A stretch of DNA of 64,000 bases from Gemmataceae bacterium (GTDB taxonomy: Bacteria > Planctomycetota > Planctomycetia > Gemmatales > Gemmataceae): the NCBI GenBank assembly GCA_901538445.1, contig LR594585.1, positions 1,825,369 to 1,889,368 on the forward strand, given 5' to 3'. The notes beneath the pieces were generated by a model. The model made no database searches and had not been told where the DNA came from. It saw only the letters and a program-made list of their open reading frames with translations. A program made the position numbers and the translations under genes. Shown here piece after piece: positions 32,683 to 41,670 of the stretch (its first letter is position 1; each line of letters begins with the position of its first letter).

Positions 32683-33681
32683 TCACTCCACCTCGGCCGT
32701 CACCCGCGGGAACACGGCCCCGGCCTCGTCGATGAGCTGCTGGTACTTCCCGGCGTAGCGCGTCGCGAAGTGGATGAGCACCAACTGCTCAACCTTCGCG
32801 AGCTTCGCCAACTCGGCGGCCTGCGGGGCGAGCATGTGCTTGTACTGGAGCGCCTGCTTGGCCTGGCCGCTCGCGTAGAAGCTGTCGCAGTACAGCCGCC
32901 ACGCGCCCTTCGCGAGCTTCACGAGATCGGGCCGCACCGCGTCGGACCACAGCGTGTCGGTGACGTAGGCGACGCGTGCCCCGGCAGATTCTGTGAAGTA
33001 GTTCGCGGCGAGCGTCTCCAGCGCGAAGCTCCCGCCGTTGATCTCGATGCGGCTCTGGGGCGGGTCGCCGGCCCGGAGCCGCTTCAGCACCTCCTGCACC
33101 CATACGCCGGGCCGCAGCGCGCCGGCCGCGAGCTTCAGCGGGTCCGGGTGGAACCCGCTCTTCTCGGACAGCGCGAACGCCAGGCACGGGACCGTGTGGT
33201 CCGCGTGGACCGCCTCGACCCGCAGGTCGGCGTTCTCGTAGCACACCGGCCCGGCCCACGCCGCTTCTTCGACCACCGGCTCGGGGAACTTCTTGGTGCA
33301 CTCCAGTGTCGCCGTGCGGGCGACGCCGGGCAACAACTCCGTGACCTTCACCACGATCTTCTGGAACGGGAAGAACGGGTACTCGTAGGCGGTGATGCGG
33401 TCGTACACCTTGCGGATCGTGTTCACCGGGCCGAACAGATGGAGCACCTTGTCGCGGTCCATGTTCGCGCGGACGATGCGGTCGAGGCCGATGAAGTGAT
33501 CGACGTGGTGGTGCGTGAGGAACACGGCCTCGAGGTCGCCGAGCTGCGCCGCGGTGAGCGCGCCGTTCTCCCCGCCGTCGAACAGCAGGGCGTTGTCGCC
33601 CCCCGGGTAGTCGAGGTACAGCACCGGGTCGCCGGTCGACCCGTTGACGAGCTGCACCGTCGAGAACGCCCGCGCGGCCAT
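32683..33681 (-). CDS. RNase Z-like metallo-beta-lactamase-fold hydrolase
   Basis: 332 aa from ATG 33681. The zinc-binding motif is T56-H-H-H-V-D-H62, with 'FDGGENGALTAAQLGDLEAV' before it and further ligands likely in 'VEAVHADHTVPCLAFAL' and 'LIHFATRYAG'. The arrangement HHxHVDHxxG with a nearby 'GPVNTIRKV' loop is that of tRNase Z-type enzymes, though 332 residues and the altered second half (AGALRPGVWVQEVLKRLRAG) make arylsulfatase- or phosphodiesterase-like activity equally possible. Alternative in-frame start at 33783 lies inside a repeat and is rejected. Confidence 0.8.
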   Translation of the reverse strand: MAARAFSTVQLVNGSTGDPVLYLDYPGGDNALLFDGGENGALTAAQLGDLEAVFLTHHHVDHFIGLDRIVRANMDRDKVLHLFGPVNTIRKVYDRITAYEYPFFPFQKIVVKVTELLPGVARTATLECTKKFPEPVVEEAAWAGPVCYENADLRVEAVHADHTVPCLAFALSEKSGFHPDPLKLAAGALRPGVWVQEVLKRLRAGDPPQSRIEINGGSFALETLAANYFTESAGARVAYVTDTLWSDAVRPDLVKLAKGAWRLYCDSFYASGQAKQALQYKHMLAPQAAELAKLAKVEQLVLIHFATRYAGKYQQLIDEAGAVFPRVTAEVE

Positions 33682-33700
33682 GTGGTCCCTCTCCGAAGAT

Positions 33701-33885
33701 GGTAGGTCACTCGCTCCGCGAGTGACACCAACCGCGATGCCCGTGCGCCGGGTACACTCGTAGCGCCGGCGCGCGACTCGCATGGTAGGTCACTCGCTCC
33801 GCGAGTGACACCAACTACGCTCCACTCGCACCGGTGACACTCGTTGCGCCGGGGCGCGACTCGCGGAGCGAGTCGCCTACTTTCA
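33701..33885. repeat. Duplicated palindromic element between divergent genes
   Basis: The 32-bp sequence GGTAGGTCACTCGCTCCGCG plus AGTGACACCAAC occurs at 33701-33732 and again, exactly, at 33784-33815. Near 33859-33880 the complement-type arm CTCGCGGAGCGAGTCGCCTAC closes the element. The core ACTCGCTCCGCGAGT is itself a perfect palindrome. Confidence 0.88.
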
Positions 33886-33970
33886 ATCTCACGTTCCGGT
33901 CGGTCTTGACCGATAGCTTACAGTTCGGTTCTAGTCCCCGGGTATTTCACCGCCCGCCGGGGATTCGCAC

Positions 33971-35290
33971 ATGACCCGATTCGTCGCTCTCGCCGCCGCG
34001 GCGCTCGCGCTCGCGGGCGGCCCCGCTCCCGCCGCCGACCCGGTGAACCTGACCGAGAAGGTCGGCCCCGCCGCCCGCACGCGGGCCGCCATCGACCTCG
34101 ACCTCAAGGGCGAACTGCTCTTCGTCGTGGACGGGAAGAAGGAGTCGGCGGGGCTCGAAGCGAAGGCCCGGCACGCGTTCACCGAGCGCACGCTCGCGGT
34201 CGCCGACGGAATGCCCAGCAGCACCGCGCGGGCGTACACCGAGGCCGCCGCGACGGCCGCGGTCGCCGGCGAGAAGGTCACCCGCACGCTCCCGGCCGAC
34301 CGCCGGCTGATCGCGGCCCGCCGCACCACCGACGGACTCGTGTGCTTCAGCCCGGCCGGGCCGCTGAGCCGCGACGAACTCGACCTCGTGACCGAGCACT
34401 TCAACCCGCAGTGCGTGGGCGGGCTCCTCCCCGGCGCGCCGGCGAGCGTCGGCGACACCTGGAAGGTGTCCGACACCGCGACCCAGGCCGCGTGCCTGCT
34501 CGGGGCGGTGCTCAAGTCGAACCTCACCGGCAAGCTCCTCGACGTGAAGGACGGGGTGGCGACGTTCACCGTCGAGGGCACGGCCGAAGGGGTCGAGCAC
34601 GGCGCGAAGGTGACGCTCTCCGTCACCGCGACCGGCACGTTCGACGTCGCCGCCGGGTGCGTCACCTCAATGGTGTGGAAGCAGAAGGACGAGCGCGAGC
34701 AGGGGCCGGTGAGCCCGGCGTCGAAGGTCGAGGCGACCGTCACGCTGAAGCGCGAAGCCGTCGCCGAGTGGCCCGCGGAACTGGCCGACGCCGCGGTCGC
34801 GAAGGTGCCCGAGGGCGAGGTGCCGGCCGCGATGACCGCGGTCCGCCACGCCGACCCGAAGGGCCGGTACACGCTGGTCCACGCCCGCGAGTGGCACGTC
34901 ACCGGGCAGACCGACGCGCACCTCGTGGTGCGGCTGCTCGACCGGGGCGGGTTCGTGGCGCAGGCGACGCTCAGCGCGTGGCGGCCGGCCGAGCCGGGCA
35001 AGCACATGGCCGCGGCCGACTTCAAGAAGGCCGTCGCCGAGGCGCCGGGGTGGATCCAGTCGAAGGTGCTGGCCGACGGCGAGGTCGCGGTGACCGGCGG
35101 CCGGTGGCTGTACCGGCTCACCGCCGAGGGGAAGATGGACGAGCTGCCGGTGGTGCAGACGTTCTACCTGCTGGCCGGGGCCGGGGGCGAGCAGATGGGC
35201 GTGACGGTCGCGGTGACGCCCGAACAGGTGCGGGCCGTCGCCGGCCGCGACCTGGACCTCGTGAAGGCCATCGAGTTCGGGAAGAAGTAG
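33971..35290 (+). CDS. Secreted protein of unknown function
   Basis: 439 aa. The signal peptide is 'FVALAAAALALAGGPAPAAD'. The mature protein has beta-rich stretches ('GELLFVVDGKKESAGLEAKA', 'DGVATFTVEGTAEGVEHGAK') that recall lipoprotein-localisation or DUF6263-like repeats of secreted planctomycete proteins, and a C-terminal region with 'PKGRYTLVHAREWHVTGQTD' and 'MDELPVVQTFYLLAGAGGEQ'. No catalytic motif is evident. It stands alone between two repeat-filled gaps, and its ATG at 33971 follows the A/T-rich 33885-33960 region that may hold its promoter. Confidence 0.7.
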   Translation: MTRFVALAAAALALAGGPAPAADPVNLTEKVGPAARTRAAIDLDLKGELLFVVDGKKESAGLEAKARHAFTERTLAVADGMPSSTARAYTEAAATAAVAGEKVTRTLPADRRLIAARRTTDGLVCFSPAGPLSRDELDLVTEHFNPQCVGGLLPGAPASVGDTWKVSDTATQAACLLGAVLKSNLTGKLLDVKDGVATFTVEGTAEGVEHGAKVTLSVTATGTFDVAAGCVTSMVWKQKDEREQGPVSPASKVEATVTLKREAVAEWPAELADAAVAKVPEGEVPAAMTAVRHADPKGRYTLVHAREWHVTGQTDAHLVVRLLDRGGFVAQATLSAWRPAEPGKHMAAADFKKAVAEAPGWIQSKVLADGEVAVTGGRWLYRLTAEGKMDELPVVQTFYLLAGAGGEQMGVTVAVTPEQVRAVAGRDLDLVKAIEFGKK

Positions 35291-35313
35291 TCATTGCAGA
35301 ACCGCACCGCTCT

Positions 35314-35429
35314 CGGACCCAGGGCGGTGCCCTGGGCTGGGGTTGTCCGACCCCTTCGGGGTCATCACCGGTGCCTTGCAGGCTGAAGGCCTGCGACAAC
35401 CTCAGCCCAGGGCACCGCCCTGGGTCCGA
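35314..35429. repeat. Palindromic repeat, family 1, copy B
   Basis: Same design as 4837-4947, but the arms read ACCCAGGGCGGTGCCCTGGG (35317 on) and CCCAGGGCACCGCCCTGGGT (to 35425). Each change from copy A (GG to AG, GTTGCC to GGTGCC) is matched by a change in the opposite arm. Confidence 0.92.
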
Positions 35430-35592
35430 GGGCGACGACGTGGACCGATGATCGCTTCGCCCCTCCTCCCGCGATCGCGGTAGCCCCTTGCACATCCGGC
35501 TCTCGTCGGCGACAATTACACCAGACGGTGACCGTTCCCGCCGAGTTGTTCGCGCACCCACCCGCCTTCTGCCCTCTTGAGGGTCTCTTCCC

Positions 35593-38121
35593 ATGTTGAA
35601 CCCCCGCCTCGTGGCGGCCGCTCTGGTCGCTCTCCTCGCGACCGCCGACGCCCGCTCCGTTGCCGCCGACGCCCCCCTGCCCGCCCCCGGCGACGTCAAG
35701 GCGCTCGCGATCCACCCGCAGAAGGTGTCGCTCATCGGGGCCGACTCCGCCACGCAACTCGTGCTGACCGCGACCCTCAACGACGGCCGCGTCGTGGACC
35801 TGACTCACGACGCCAAGTACGCCGTCGCCGACGGGAAGGCGGCCACCGTGCTGCCGACCGGCCGCGTGCTCCCGCGGGTGAACGGCACCACCGAGATCGT
35901 CGCCACCTACGGCGACAAGACGGCGCGCGTCCCGCTCGGCGTCACCCACATGGGCGACGACCTGCCGCTGAACTTCACCAACCAAGTCGTGCCGATCTTC
36001 ACCAAGCTCGGGTGCAACAGCGGCGGGTGCCACGGGAAGCTCGCGGGGCAGAACGGGTTCCGCCTCTCGCTCCTCGGGTTCGAGCCGGACCTCGACTTCA
36101 CCACGCTCGTGAAGGAGGGCCGCGGCCGCCGCATGTTCCCCGCGAACCCGGACGCGAGCCTTTTCCTCACCAAGGCGACCGGCCGGTCCCCGCACGGCGG
36201 CGGCAAGAAGATGGAGCCCGACTCCGACGAGTACAAGCTCGTGCGGCGGTGGATCGGGGCCGGGATGCCGTGGGGCACCGAGAAGGACCCGACCGTCACC
36301 AAGATCACCGTGTTCCCCGAGCACCGCGTCATGAGCCGCGGGACGAAGCAGCAGTTCGCCGTGTACGCGCACTACACCGACGGCACCGTCGAGGACATCT
36401 CGCGCCGGGCGCAGTACGAGTGCAACGACACCGAGATCGCCACCGTGGACGCGAACGGCCTCGTCCGCACGCTGGAGATGAGCGGTGAGGCCGCGGTGAT
36501 GGCCCGCTACCAGGGGATGGTCGCCGTGTTCCGGGCCACCGTGCCGCTCGGCGTGAAGACCCCCGAGTGGAACTTCGCGGCGAAGACCGTCGTGGACCAG
36601 CACACGCAGAAGAAGTGGCGCGAGCTGGGCCTCGTGCCGTCGGATCTCTGCACCGACGAGGTGTTCATCCGCCGCGTGTTCCTCGACGTGACCGGCACCC
36701 TCCCGACGCCGAAGCAGGTCACCGACTTCGTCGCCGACAAGGACGCCGCGAAGCGCGACAAGCTCGTGGACCGGCTCCTGGAGAGCCCCGAGTACGCCTA
36801 CTTCTTCGCGAACAAGTGGGCCGACATCCTGCGCGTGAAGCGCCGCCAGGAGCAGACCCGCGCCGCGGGCACGTTCGCGTTCCACGAGTGGATCCGCGAG
36901 CAGGTCGCGGCCGACACGCCGTACAGCGAGTTCGTCCGCGGGGTGGTCACCGCCACCGGCGACGAGCGGAAGAGCCCACCGACCGTGTGGTACAAGGAGA
37001 TCGACAAGCCCGAGCAGTTCGTGGACGACGTGAGCCAGGTGTTCCTCGGCCAGCGGATGGCGTGCGCCAACTGCCACCACCACCCCTACGAGAAGTGGGG
37101 CCAGGACGACTACTGGGGGCTCGCCGCGTTCTACGGCCGCGTGGGCCGCAAGAACCTCCCCGTGCCGGGCGCGACCGACAACAACAAGCAGCTCCAGGTG
37201 GTGTTCAGCAAGGCCGCCGGCAACGTCACCAACAAGCGGACCGGCAAGAGCGCCGAGCTGAAGCCGCTCGACGCCGCGCCGATGGACGTGTCCGCCGAGG
37301 ACGACCCGCGGCAGAAGCTCGTGGACTGGATGGTGGACCCGAAGAACCCGTACTTCGCCCGCACCGTCGCGAACCGGTACTGGGCGCACTTCTTCGGCCG
37401 CGGGATCGTGGACCCGCTCGACGACATGCGGATCACCAACCCGCCGTCGAACCCCGAGCTGCTCGACGCGCTGGCGAAGAACCTCGTCGACAACAAGTAC
37501 AGCCTCAAGGCGCTGGTGAAGACGATCTGCAAGAGCCGCACGTACCAACTGAGCAGCACGCCGAACGACTTCAACAAGGCGGACAAGCAGGCCTACGCCC
37601 GGTACTACCCGAAGCGGTTGCAGGCCGAGGTGCTGCTCGACGCGCTGTGCCAGGCGACCGACAGCCCGAGCCGGTTCGGCGGCCTGCCGGCCGACAAGAA
37701 CGCGCCGACGCGGGCGATCATGCTCCCGGACGAGTCGTTCTCGTCGTACTTCCTCGACGTGAACGGCCGCCCGCAGCGGATCAGCGCGTGCGAGTGCGAG
37801 CGGGTGAACGAGGCGAACCTCGCGGCCGTGCTGCACATGCTCAACAGCGACGAGGTGCAGGGGAAGATCACCCGGGCCGGCGGCCGGGCCGACAAGCTCG
37901 CGTCGGCGGCCGACAAGCGGCCCGACGCCGAGAAGGTCGAGGAGCTGTTCCTGTGGGTGCTGTGCCGCAAGCCGACGGCCGACGACCTGAAGGCGGCGCT
38001 GGCGCACGTCGAACAACAGGCCGCGAAGAACCCGACCAACCCGGCCGCCGGCATGAAGACCGCCTACGAGAACATCACCTGGGCACTGGTGAACACCAAG
38101 GAGTTCGTGTTCAACCAGTGA
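35593..38121 (+). CDS. Big2-DUF1549-DUF1553 secreted protein
   Basis: 842 aa with signal 'RLVAAALVALLATADARSVA'. Residues 38-125 look like an Ig-like (Big2) domain ('KVSLIGADSATQLVLTATLN', 'RVNGTTEIVATYGDKTARVP') and a second one sits at about 240-325. Between them is a haem-type CxxxxCH segment ('LGCNSGGCHGKLAGQNGF'). DUF1549 (345-545) carries 'RRVFLDVTGTLPTPKQVTDF' and 'MACANCHHHPYEKWGQDDYW'; DUF1553 (570-830) carries 'RYWAHFFGRGIVDPLDDMR'. Unlike the gene at 20289, no DUF1501 partner follows; the next gene is convergent. Confidence 0.88.
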   Translation: MLNPRLVAAALVALLATADARSVAADAPLPAPGDVKALAIHPQKVSLIGADSATQLVLTATLNDGRVVDLTHDAKYAVADGKAATVLPTGRVLPRVNGTTEIVATYGDKTARVPLGVTHMGDDLPLNFTNQVVPIFTKLGCNSGGCHGKLAGQNGFRLSLLGFEPDLDFTTLVKEGRGRRMFPANPDASLFLTKATGRSPHGGGKKMEPDSDEYKLVRRWIGAGMPWGTEKDPTVTKITVFPEHRVMSRGTKQQFAVYAHYTDGTVEDISRRAQYECNDTEIATVDANGLVRTLEMSGEAAVMARYQGMVAVFRATVPLGVKTPEWNFAAKTVVDQHTQKKWRELGLVPSDLCTDEVFIRRVFLDVTGTLPTPKQVTDFVADKDAAKRDKLVDRLLESPEYAYFFANKWADILRVKRRQEQTRAAGTFAFHEWIREQVAADTPYSEFVRGVVTATGDERKSPPTVWYKEIDKPEQFVDDVSQVFLGQRMACANCHHHPYEKWGQDDYWGLAAFYGRVGRKNLPVPGATDNNKQLQVVFSKAAGNVTNKRTGKSAELKPLDAAPMDVSAEDDPRQKLVDWMVDPKNPYFARTVANRYWAHFFGRGIVDPLDDMRITNPPSNPELLDALAKNLVDNKYSLKALVKTICKSRTYQLSSTPNDFNKADKQAYARYYPKRLQAEVLLDALCQATDSPSRFGGLPADKNAPTRAIMLPDESFSSYFLDVNGRPQRISACECERVNEANLAAVLHMLNSDEVQGKITRAGGRADKLASAADKRPDAEKVEELFLWVLCRKPTADDLKAALAHVEQQAAKNPTNPAAGMKTAYENITWALVNTKEFVFNQ

Positions 38122-38157
38122 GCCGGGTGCGGAGTGCGGAGTGAAAGCCAACGATTC

Positions 38158-38197
38158 CGGAGCCCCGCGGGACAGCCGGCTGTCCCGCGGGGCTCCG
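38158..38197. terminator. Perfect 40-bp palindrome between convergent genes
   Basis: CGGAGCCCCGCGGGACAGCC is followed directly by its exact complement. Placed 37 bp after the DUF1549/DUF1553 stop and 15 bp before the end of the opposite gene, it can terminate both transcripts, although no T-run is present. Confidence 0.7.
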
Positions 38198-38211
38198 CAC
38201 GTTACGCGATG

Positions 38212-38775
38212 CTACGGGGCGCTCGATTCACCGGAAGTTCCTGAGGCGGCGTGCCTTTGTTCCTGGTACGCCTGGAGCGACGGATACTCCGGTGCGCCCA
38301 ACCGTCGCAGGAACGCCTTGGCGGACGCGGCCAGGTCCTCGTCGTCGATGGAGCAGCCCATCAACTCGCCACGGAGGTTGACCGAGCAAACCAGCCCGCC
38401 GATCAAGAAGTAGTCGGCCACTCCCGCCCCGCACGCCGTCAACTCCGCGACCACCTCAGCGTCAGGCAGGATGACCGGCCGCCGCGGCTCAGGCGGGGTG
38501 TGGGGCACCCCGCTCTCCCTGAGCATCGCAACCACCGCCACCTCGTTTAGGGCACACCACGGCTGGCGACGGAGGTGTTGAACGGCCACCACCAGATCGC
38601 CGCCCGCCGCCCCAAGCAGATCGCGGCACTCGGATACCGGCAGGTCGGTCAACCGCCGCAGGGCCATCACATGCTGAGGGTTGACCTTCGTCACCGCGAC
38701 GCCCTCTGCGGCCGAACGATGAAGCTCACCGGCCCGGCGCGACGCCAAGCCGCAGCACGGACACCCGGCGAGCAC
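38212..38775 (-). CDS. Small protein with an EF-Ts N-terminal (UBA-like) domain
   Basis: Up to 187 aa from a GTG at 38775; a GTG at 38694 (160 aa) has a better-placed AGAGGG site and starts directly before the recognisable domain. The segment 'MALRRLTDLPVSECRDLLGA' with 'GGDLVVAVQHLRR' follows the three-helix TS-N/UBA pattern of elongation factor Ts, where it contacts EF-Tu. The rest, ending 'DEDLAASAKAFLRRLGAPEY', is not recognised. If the longer start is right, it begins with a CPCCG motif. A ribosome- or EF-Tu-related role is speculation from this one domain. Confidence 0.6.
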   Translation of the reverse strand: MLAGCPCCGLASRRAGELHRSAAEGVAVTKVNPQHVMALRRLTDLPVSECRDLLGAAGGDLVVAVQHLRRQPWCALNEVAVVAMLRESGVPHTPPEPRRPVILPDAEVVAELTACGAGVADYFLIGGLVCSVNLRGELMGCSIDDEDLAASAKAFLRRLGAPEYPSLQAYQEQRHAASGTSGESSAP

Positions 38776-38816
38776 CGGGAAACAGACTACATGGCCGGGT
38801 CCGGTGCAGCGCCGAG

Positions 38817-39701
38817 TCAGGCCGGTTTGGGGACGAGTTGCATGAATTGCTCCTCGAAGTACCGTAAACGGCTCGACTGAATGACAAGACCAAGGTTATT
38901 CGGAATGCGCGAGATCGCCTGTACCTCCTGCCGAGTCGGAACTGCCACAATTTGCAACTCACCCGTGGCAGTGTGCTGTGGCCCAGCGTAGAGGATTCCC
39001 AGGAGCTTGATGCGCGTGCCGCCGAGAGCAAAACCGCCATCGCGTGTGTAGTAGCCCCCGGTATTGTAAAGAAGGACCGGCGATCCACTTGAGCCAGGAA
39101 AGCAAGCTGCGTCGATCATGAACTCCCGACGCCCTTCGTACTCGATCCCTGGGTGTGTTGCGGTTACTCCGCGCCGGAGAATCGGCATGTTGTTCTTTGA
39201 ATCCCAGATTCCGTTGGGATAGCCGACCATTAGCACTTCTTCGAGTGGGGTGAGTTCAACGAACTCTTGATCGGTAGGAACCAGTGACATCTCAAGTGGA
39301 ATAAATCCCACACCCTTGCCGAGTTGGTTCGCCTGCTCCATCAGGCCAGCAATCGGCATGACGCAAAGGTCGACAGTTGCGTCGGGATGCGGAATCCACG
39401 ACTTCTGGAAGTTGTCGATTTCAAATCGTTCTGACTGGGTGATCGACGGCATTCCGCTCGCATCACGGAGATGAAGGTGAAATGCCCCTCTCGTAGCGCA
39501 TTCGATGACGTGCTTATTGGTGACGATTGCAGGAACGAACTGCTGCTCACGGCGAGCGAACGCAAAGAAGAAACCAGTGCCGGTACCATGCCCGCCTCCG
39601 CCGTAATCGCATTCGATTCGGACGGTGCTGTAGACAAGCATCTCCGCTGGACTTCGCCGAGGCGGTAACTGTCGATTCGATAACGGTAACACTTCGGCCA
39701 T
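38817..39701 (-). CDS. Trypsin-like serine protease homologue, cytoplasmic
   Basis: 294 aa, no signal peptide. The chymotrypsin-fold catalytic triad can be traced: His in 'AIVTNKHVIEC', Asp in 'ATVDLCVMPIAG', Ser in 'FPGSSGSPVLLYN' (GSSGSP). The oxyanion-loop and C-terminal barrel parts 'LGGTRIKLLGILYAG' and 'VAVPTRQEVQAISRI' agree with stand-alone trypsin-like peptidases found in defence or stress loci. Base composition (38817-39700) is clearly more A/T-rich than the surroundings, indicating transfer. No signal or membrane anchor implies an intracellular target. The gene upstream side (39702-40278) has no other coding region. Confidence 0.82.
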   Translation of the reverse strand: MAEVLPLSNRQLPPRRSPAEMLVYSTVRIECDYGGGGHGTGTGFFFAFARREQQFVPAIVTNKHVIECATRGAFHLHLRDASGMPSITQSERFEIDNFQKSWIPHPDATVDLCVMPIAGLMEQANQLGKGVGFIPLEMSLVPTDQEFVELTPLEEVLMVGYPNGIWDSKNNMPILRRGVTATHPGIEYEGRREFMIDAACFPGSSGSPVLLYNTGGYYTRDGGFALGGTRIKLLGILYAGPQHTATGELQIVAVPTRQEVQAISRIPNNLGLVIQSSRLRYFEEQFMQLVPKPA

Positions 39702-40278
39702 TAACCCCTCTCCTTCTGTGGCCTAACGCGGGATTGGTTTGCACGAGCAGAACGAACACCTGCTCATTGCGCGGGGCGCAAACCAACACCGGGAAATCCT
39801 CCTGTTAGTTTGCGCGCCGCGCAAACCAGCAGGGTAACAACGTGCTTGCGCCGAGCGGCCGCTGACTCACGCGGGTGGTACGTATGGGAGATTGTCCGAC
39901 ACTAATGCCTCTCTGTCAAGCGTCCGGATTTGCGTTGAGGGTGTTCCTGGGGCTTGAGGGTCGATTATTTGTCTGGCATGAACGATGGTTCTGGGGAGTT
40001 CGCGTTGAATCTGGCGCATTCTGTCTCATTAGCGAGTCTCTGGAGCCTCCAGATGATTCTGGATACCACACCCCCCAAATCGGCCAGAACCATTCCCGCC
40101 CCACCTCAACCGCCCGACGGCTCGAAACTCAAGGGCACCTCGCCGGCTCGCGGACCCCGTTGCCCCACCAGTCGCACAGTCCCTGAGCCGTGATCCCGGT
40201 TCCGTGTTTCGTTACGCCGGTGCGTCGCGTACACTATCCCCGCGTCGCCCCACTTCGCTCCCCACGCGAGACACTGCC
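39702..40278. other. 577-bp A/T-richer gap with stem-loops and a decayed repeat element
   Basis: 39734-39833 contains three related stem-forming pieces built on GGTTTGC and GCAAACC (for example GTTTGCGCGCCGCGCAAACC at 39809-39828). 39989-40098 is related to the repeat at 59109-59230. 40200-40278 should hold the sulfatase promoter. No gene is supported. Confidence 0.6.
39989..40098. repeat. Diverged copy of a 20-bp-period repeat element
   Basis: TTCTGGGGAGTTCGCGTTGA (39989-40008) matches the unit of the array at 59109, and the following 20-mers are decayed relatives. The tail TTCTGGATACCACACCCCCC (40057 on) to CCAGAACCATTCCC corresponds base for base in most positions to the tail at 59189-59230, including the TTCTGG/CCAGAA pairing. 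Confidence 0.65.
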
Positions 40279-41589
40279 ATGTTCCGCTCCCTCTCCGCAC
40301 TCGCGGTCGCGCTGGCGCTCGCCGCGCCGGCCGCGGCCGCGCCGCCCAACGTCGTCCTCATCGTCGGCGACGACCAGGCCTGGACCGACTACGGGTTCAT
40401 GGGCCACGAGCACATCAAGACCCCGCACCTCGACAAGCTCGCGTCGGAGGGGCTCCTCTTCAAGCGAGGGTACGTCCCGACCAGTCTGTGCCGGGCCAGC
40501 CTCGCCACGATGGTCACCGGCCTGTTCCCGCACCAACACAAGATCACGTCGAACGACCCGCCGCTCCCGAAGGGGGTGCCCGCGGGCCAGGCCGCGAAGA
40601 GCCCGGCATACCTCAAGCAGCGGGAGGAGATGGTGGCGCTGTTCGAGAAGTCGCCGAACCTCGCGCGGCTGCTCGAGAAAGAGGGGTACGCCAGCTTCCA
40701 GGCCGGGAAGTGGTGGGAGGGGAACAGTTGCCGGTGCGGGGGGTTCACCGAGGGGATGACGCACGGCGACCCGGCGAAGGGCGGTCGCCACGGCGACGAG
40801 GGGCTGAAGATCGGCCGCGAGGGGGTCCGGCCCGTGCTCGACTTCCTCGACAAGGCCAGGAAGGACGCCAAGCCGTTCTTCGTGTGGTACGCCCCGATGA
40901 TGCCGCACACGCCCCACAACCCGCCCGAGCGGCTCCTCAACAAGTACAAGGACAAGACCAAGTCGGTCCACGTCGCGAAGTACTGGGCGATGTGCGAGTG
41001 GTTCGACGAGACGGTCGGCGAGCTGCTGGCCGGGCTGGAGAAGACCGGGCAGGCGGAGAACACCGTCGTGATCTACCTGCACGACAACGGCTGGGTGCAG
41101 GACCCCGACGCGCCGAACTTCGCCCCGCGGTCGAAGCGGTCGCAGTACGACGGCGGGCTGCGGACCCCGATCATCGTGAAGTGGCCCGGCAAGGTGAAGC
41201 CGGCGGTCAGCGACCGGCTCGCGAGTTCGATCGACGTCGCGCCGACGGTGCTCGCGGCGCTGGGTGTGAAGCCGACACCGGACATGCCCGGGATCGACCT
41301 GCTCGACGCGAAGCGGGTCGCGGGCCGCGCGGCGGTGTTCGGGGCGACGTTCGAGCACAACGCGATCGACATCGCGGACCCGGCGGCGAACCTCCAGCAC
41401 CGGTGGGTGGTCGAGGGGAACTGGAAGCTGATCGTGCCGCACGAGCCGAACGTGAAGGGCGGCCGCACCGAGCTGTACGACGTGCTGGCCGACCCTGACG
41501 AGCGCACCGACCTCGCGGCGAAGCACCCGGAGAAGGTCGCCGAGCTGGCGAAGAAGCTCGACGCCTGGTGGAGCGTCGCGAAGCCGTGA
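40279..41589 (+). CDS. Sulfatase with a variant active-site signature (CRASL)
   Basis: 436 aa, ATG 40279, signal peptide 'LSALAVALALAAPAAAA'. The metal pair sits in 'VVLIVGDDQAWTDYGFMGHE'. The formylglycine position is C71 but the signature reads C-R-A-S-L (71-75) in place of C-x-P/A-x-R: the arginine is Leu. The helix after it ('LATMVTGLFPHQHKI'), 'FQAGKWWEGNSCRCGGF', 'VVIYLHDNGWVQDP' and 'LRTPIIVKWPGKVKP' agree with the family. Planctomycete relatives with CRPSL exist to my memory; whether they are converted by the standard formylglycine enzyme is unclear. Promoter and start lie after the repeat-bearing gap. Confidence 0.88.
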   Translation: MFRSLSALAVALALAAPAAAAPPNVVLIVGDDQAWTDYGFMGHEHIKTPHLDKLASEGLLFKRGYVPTSLCRASLATMVTGLFPHQHKITSNDPPLPKGVPAGQAAKSPAYLKQREEMVALFEKSPNLARLLEKEGYASFQAGKWWEGNSCRCGGFTEGMTHGDPAKGGRHGDEGLKIGREGVRPVLDFLDKARKDAKPFFVWYAPMMPHTPHNPPERLLNKYKDKTKSVHVAKYWAMCEWFDETVGELLAGLEKTGQAENTVVIYLHDNGWVQDPDAPNFAPRSKRSQYDGGLRTPIIVKWPGKVKPAVSDRLASSIDVAPTVLAALGVKPTPDMPGIDLLDAKRVAGRAAVFGATFEHNAIDIADPAANLQHRWVVEGNWKLIVPHEPNVKGGRTELYDVLADPDERTDLAAKHPEKVAELAKKLDAWWSVAKP

Positions 41590-41670
41590 CGGCCGGCGGT
41601 TGGCCTTGACGGGCGCTCGCGGGTCGCGGTCTACTCTCGGCGGGTAACTGCGCACCACGGGACTCCGCAC

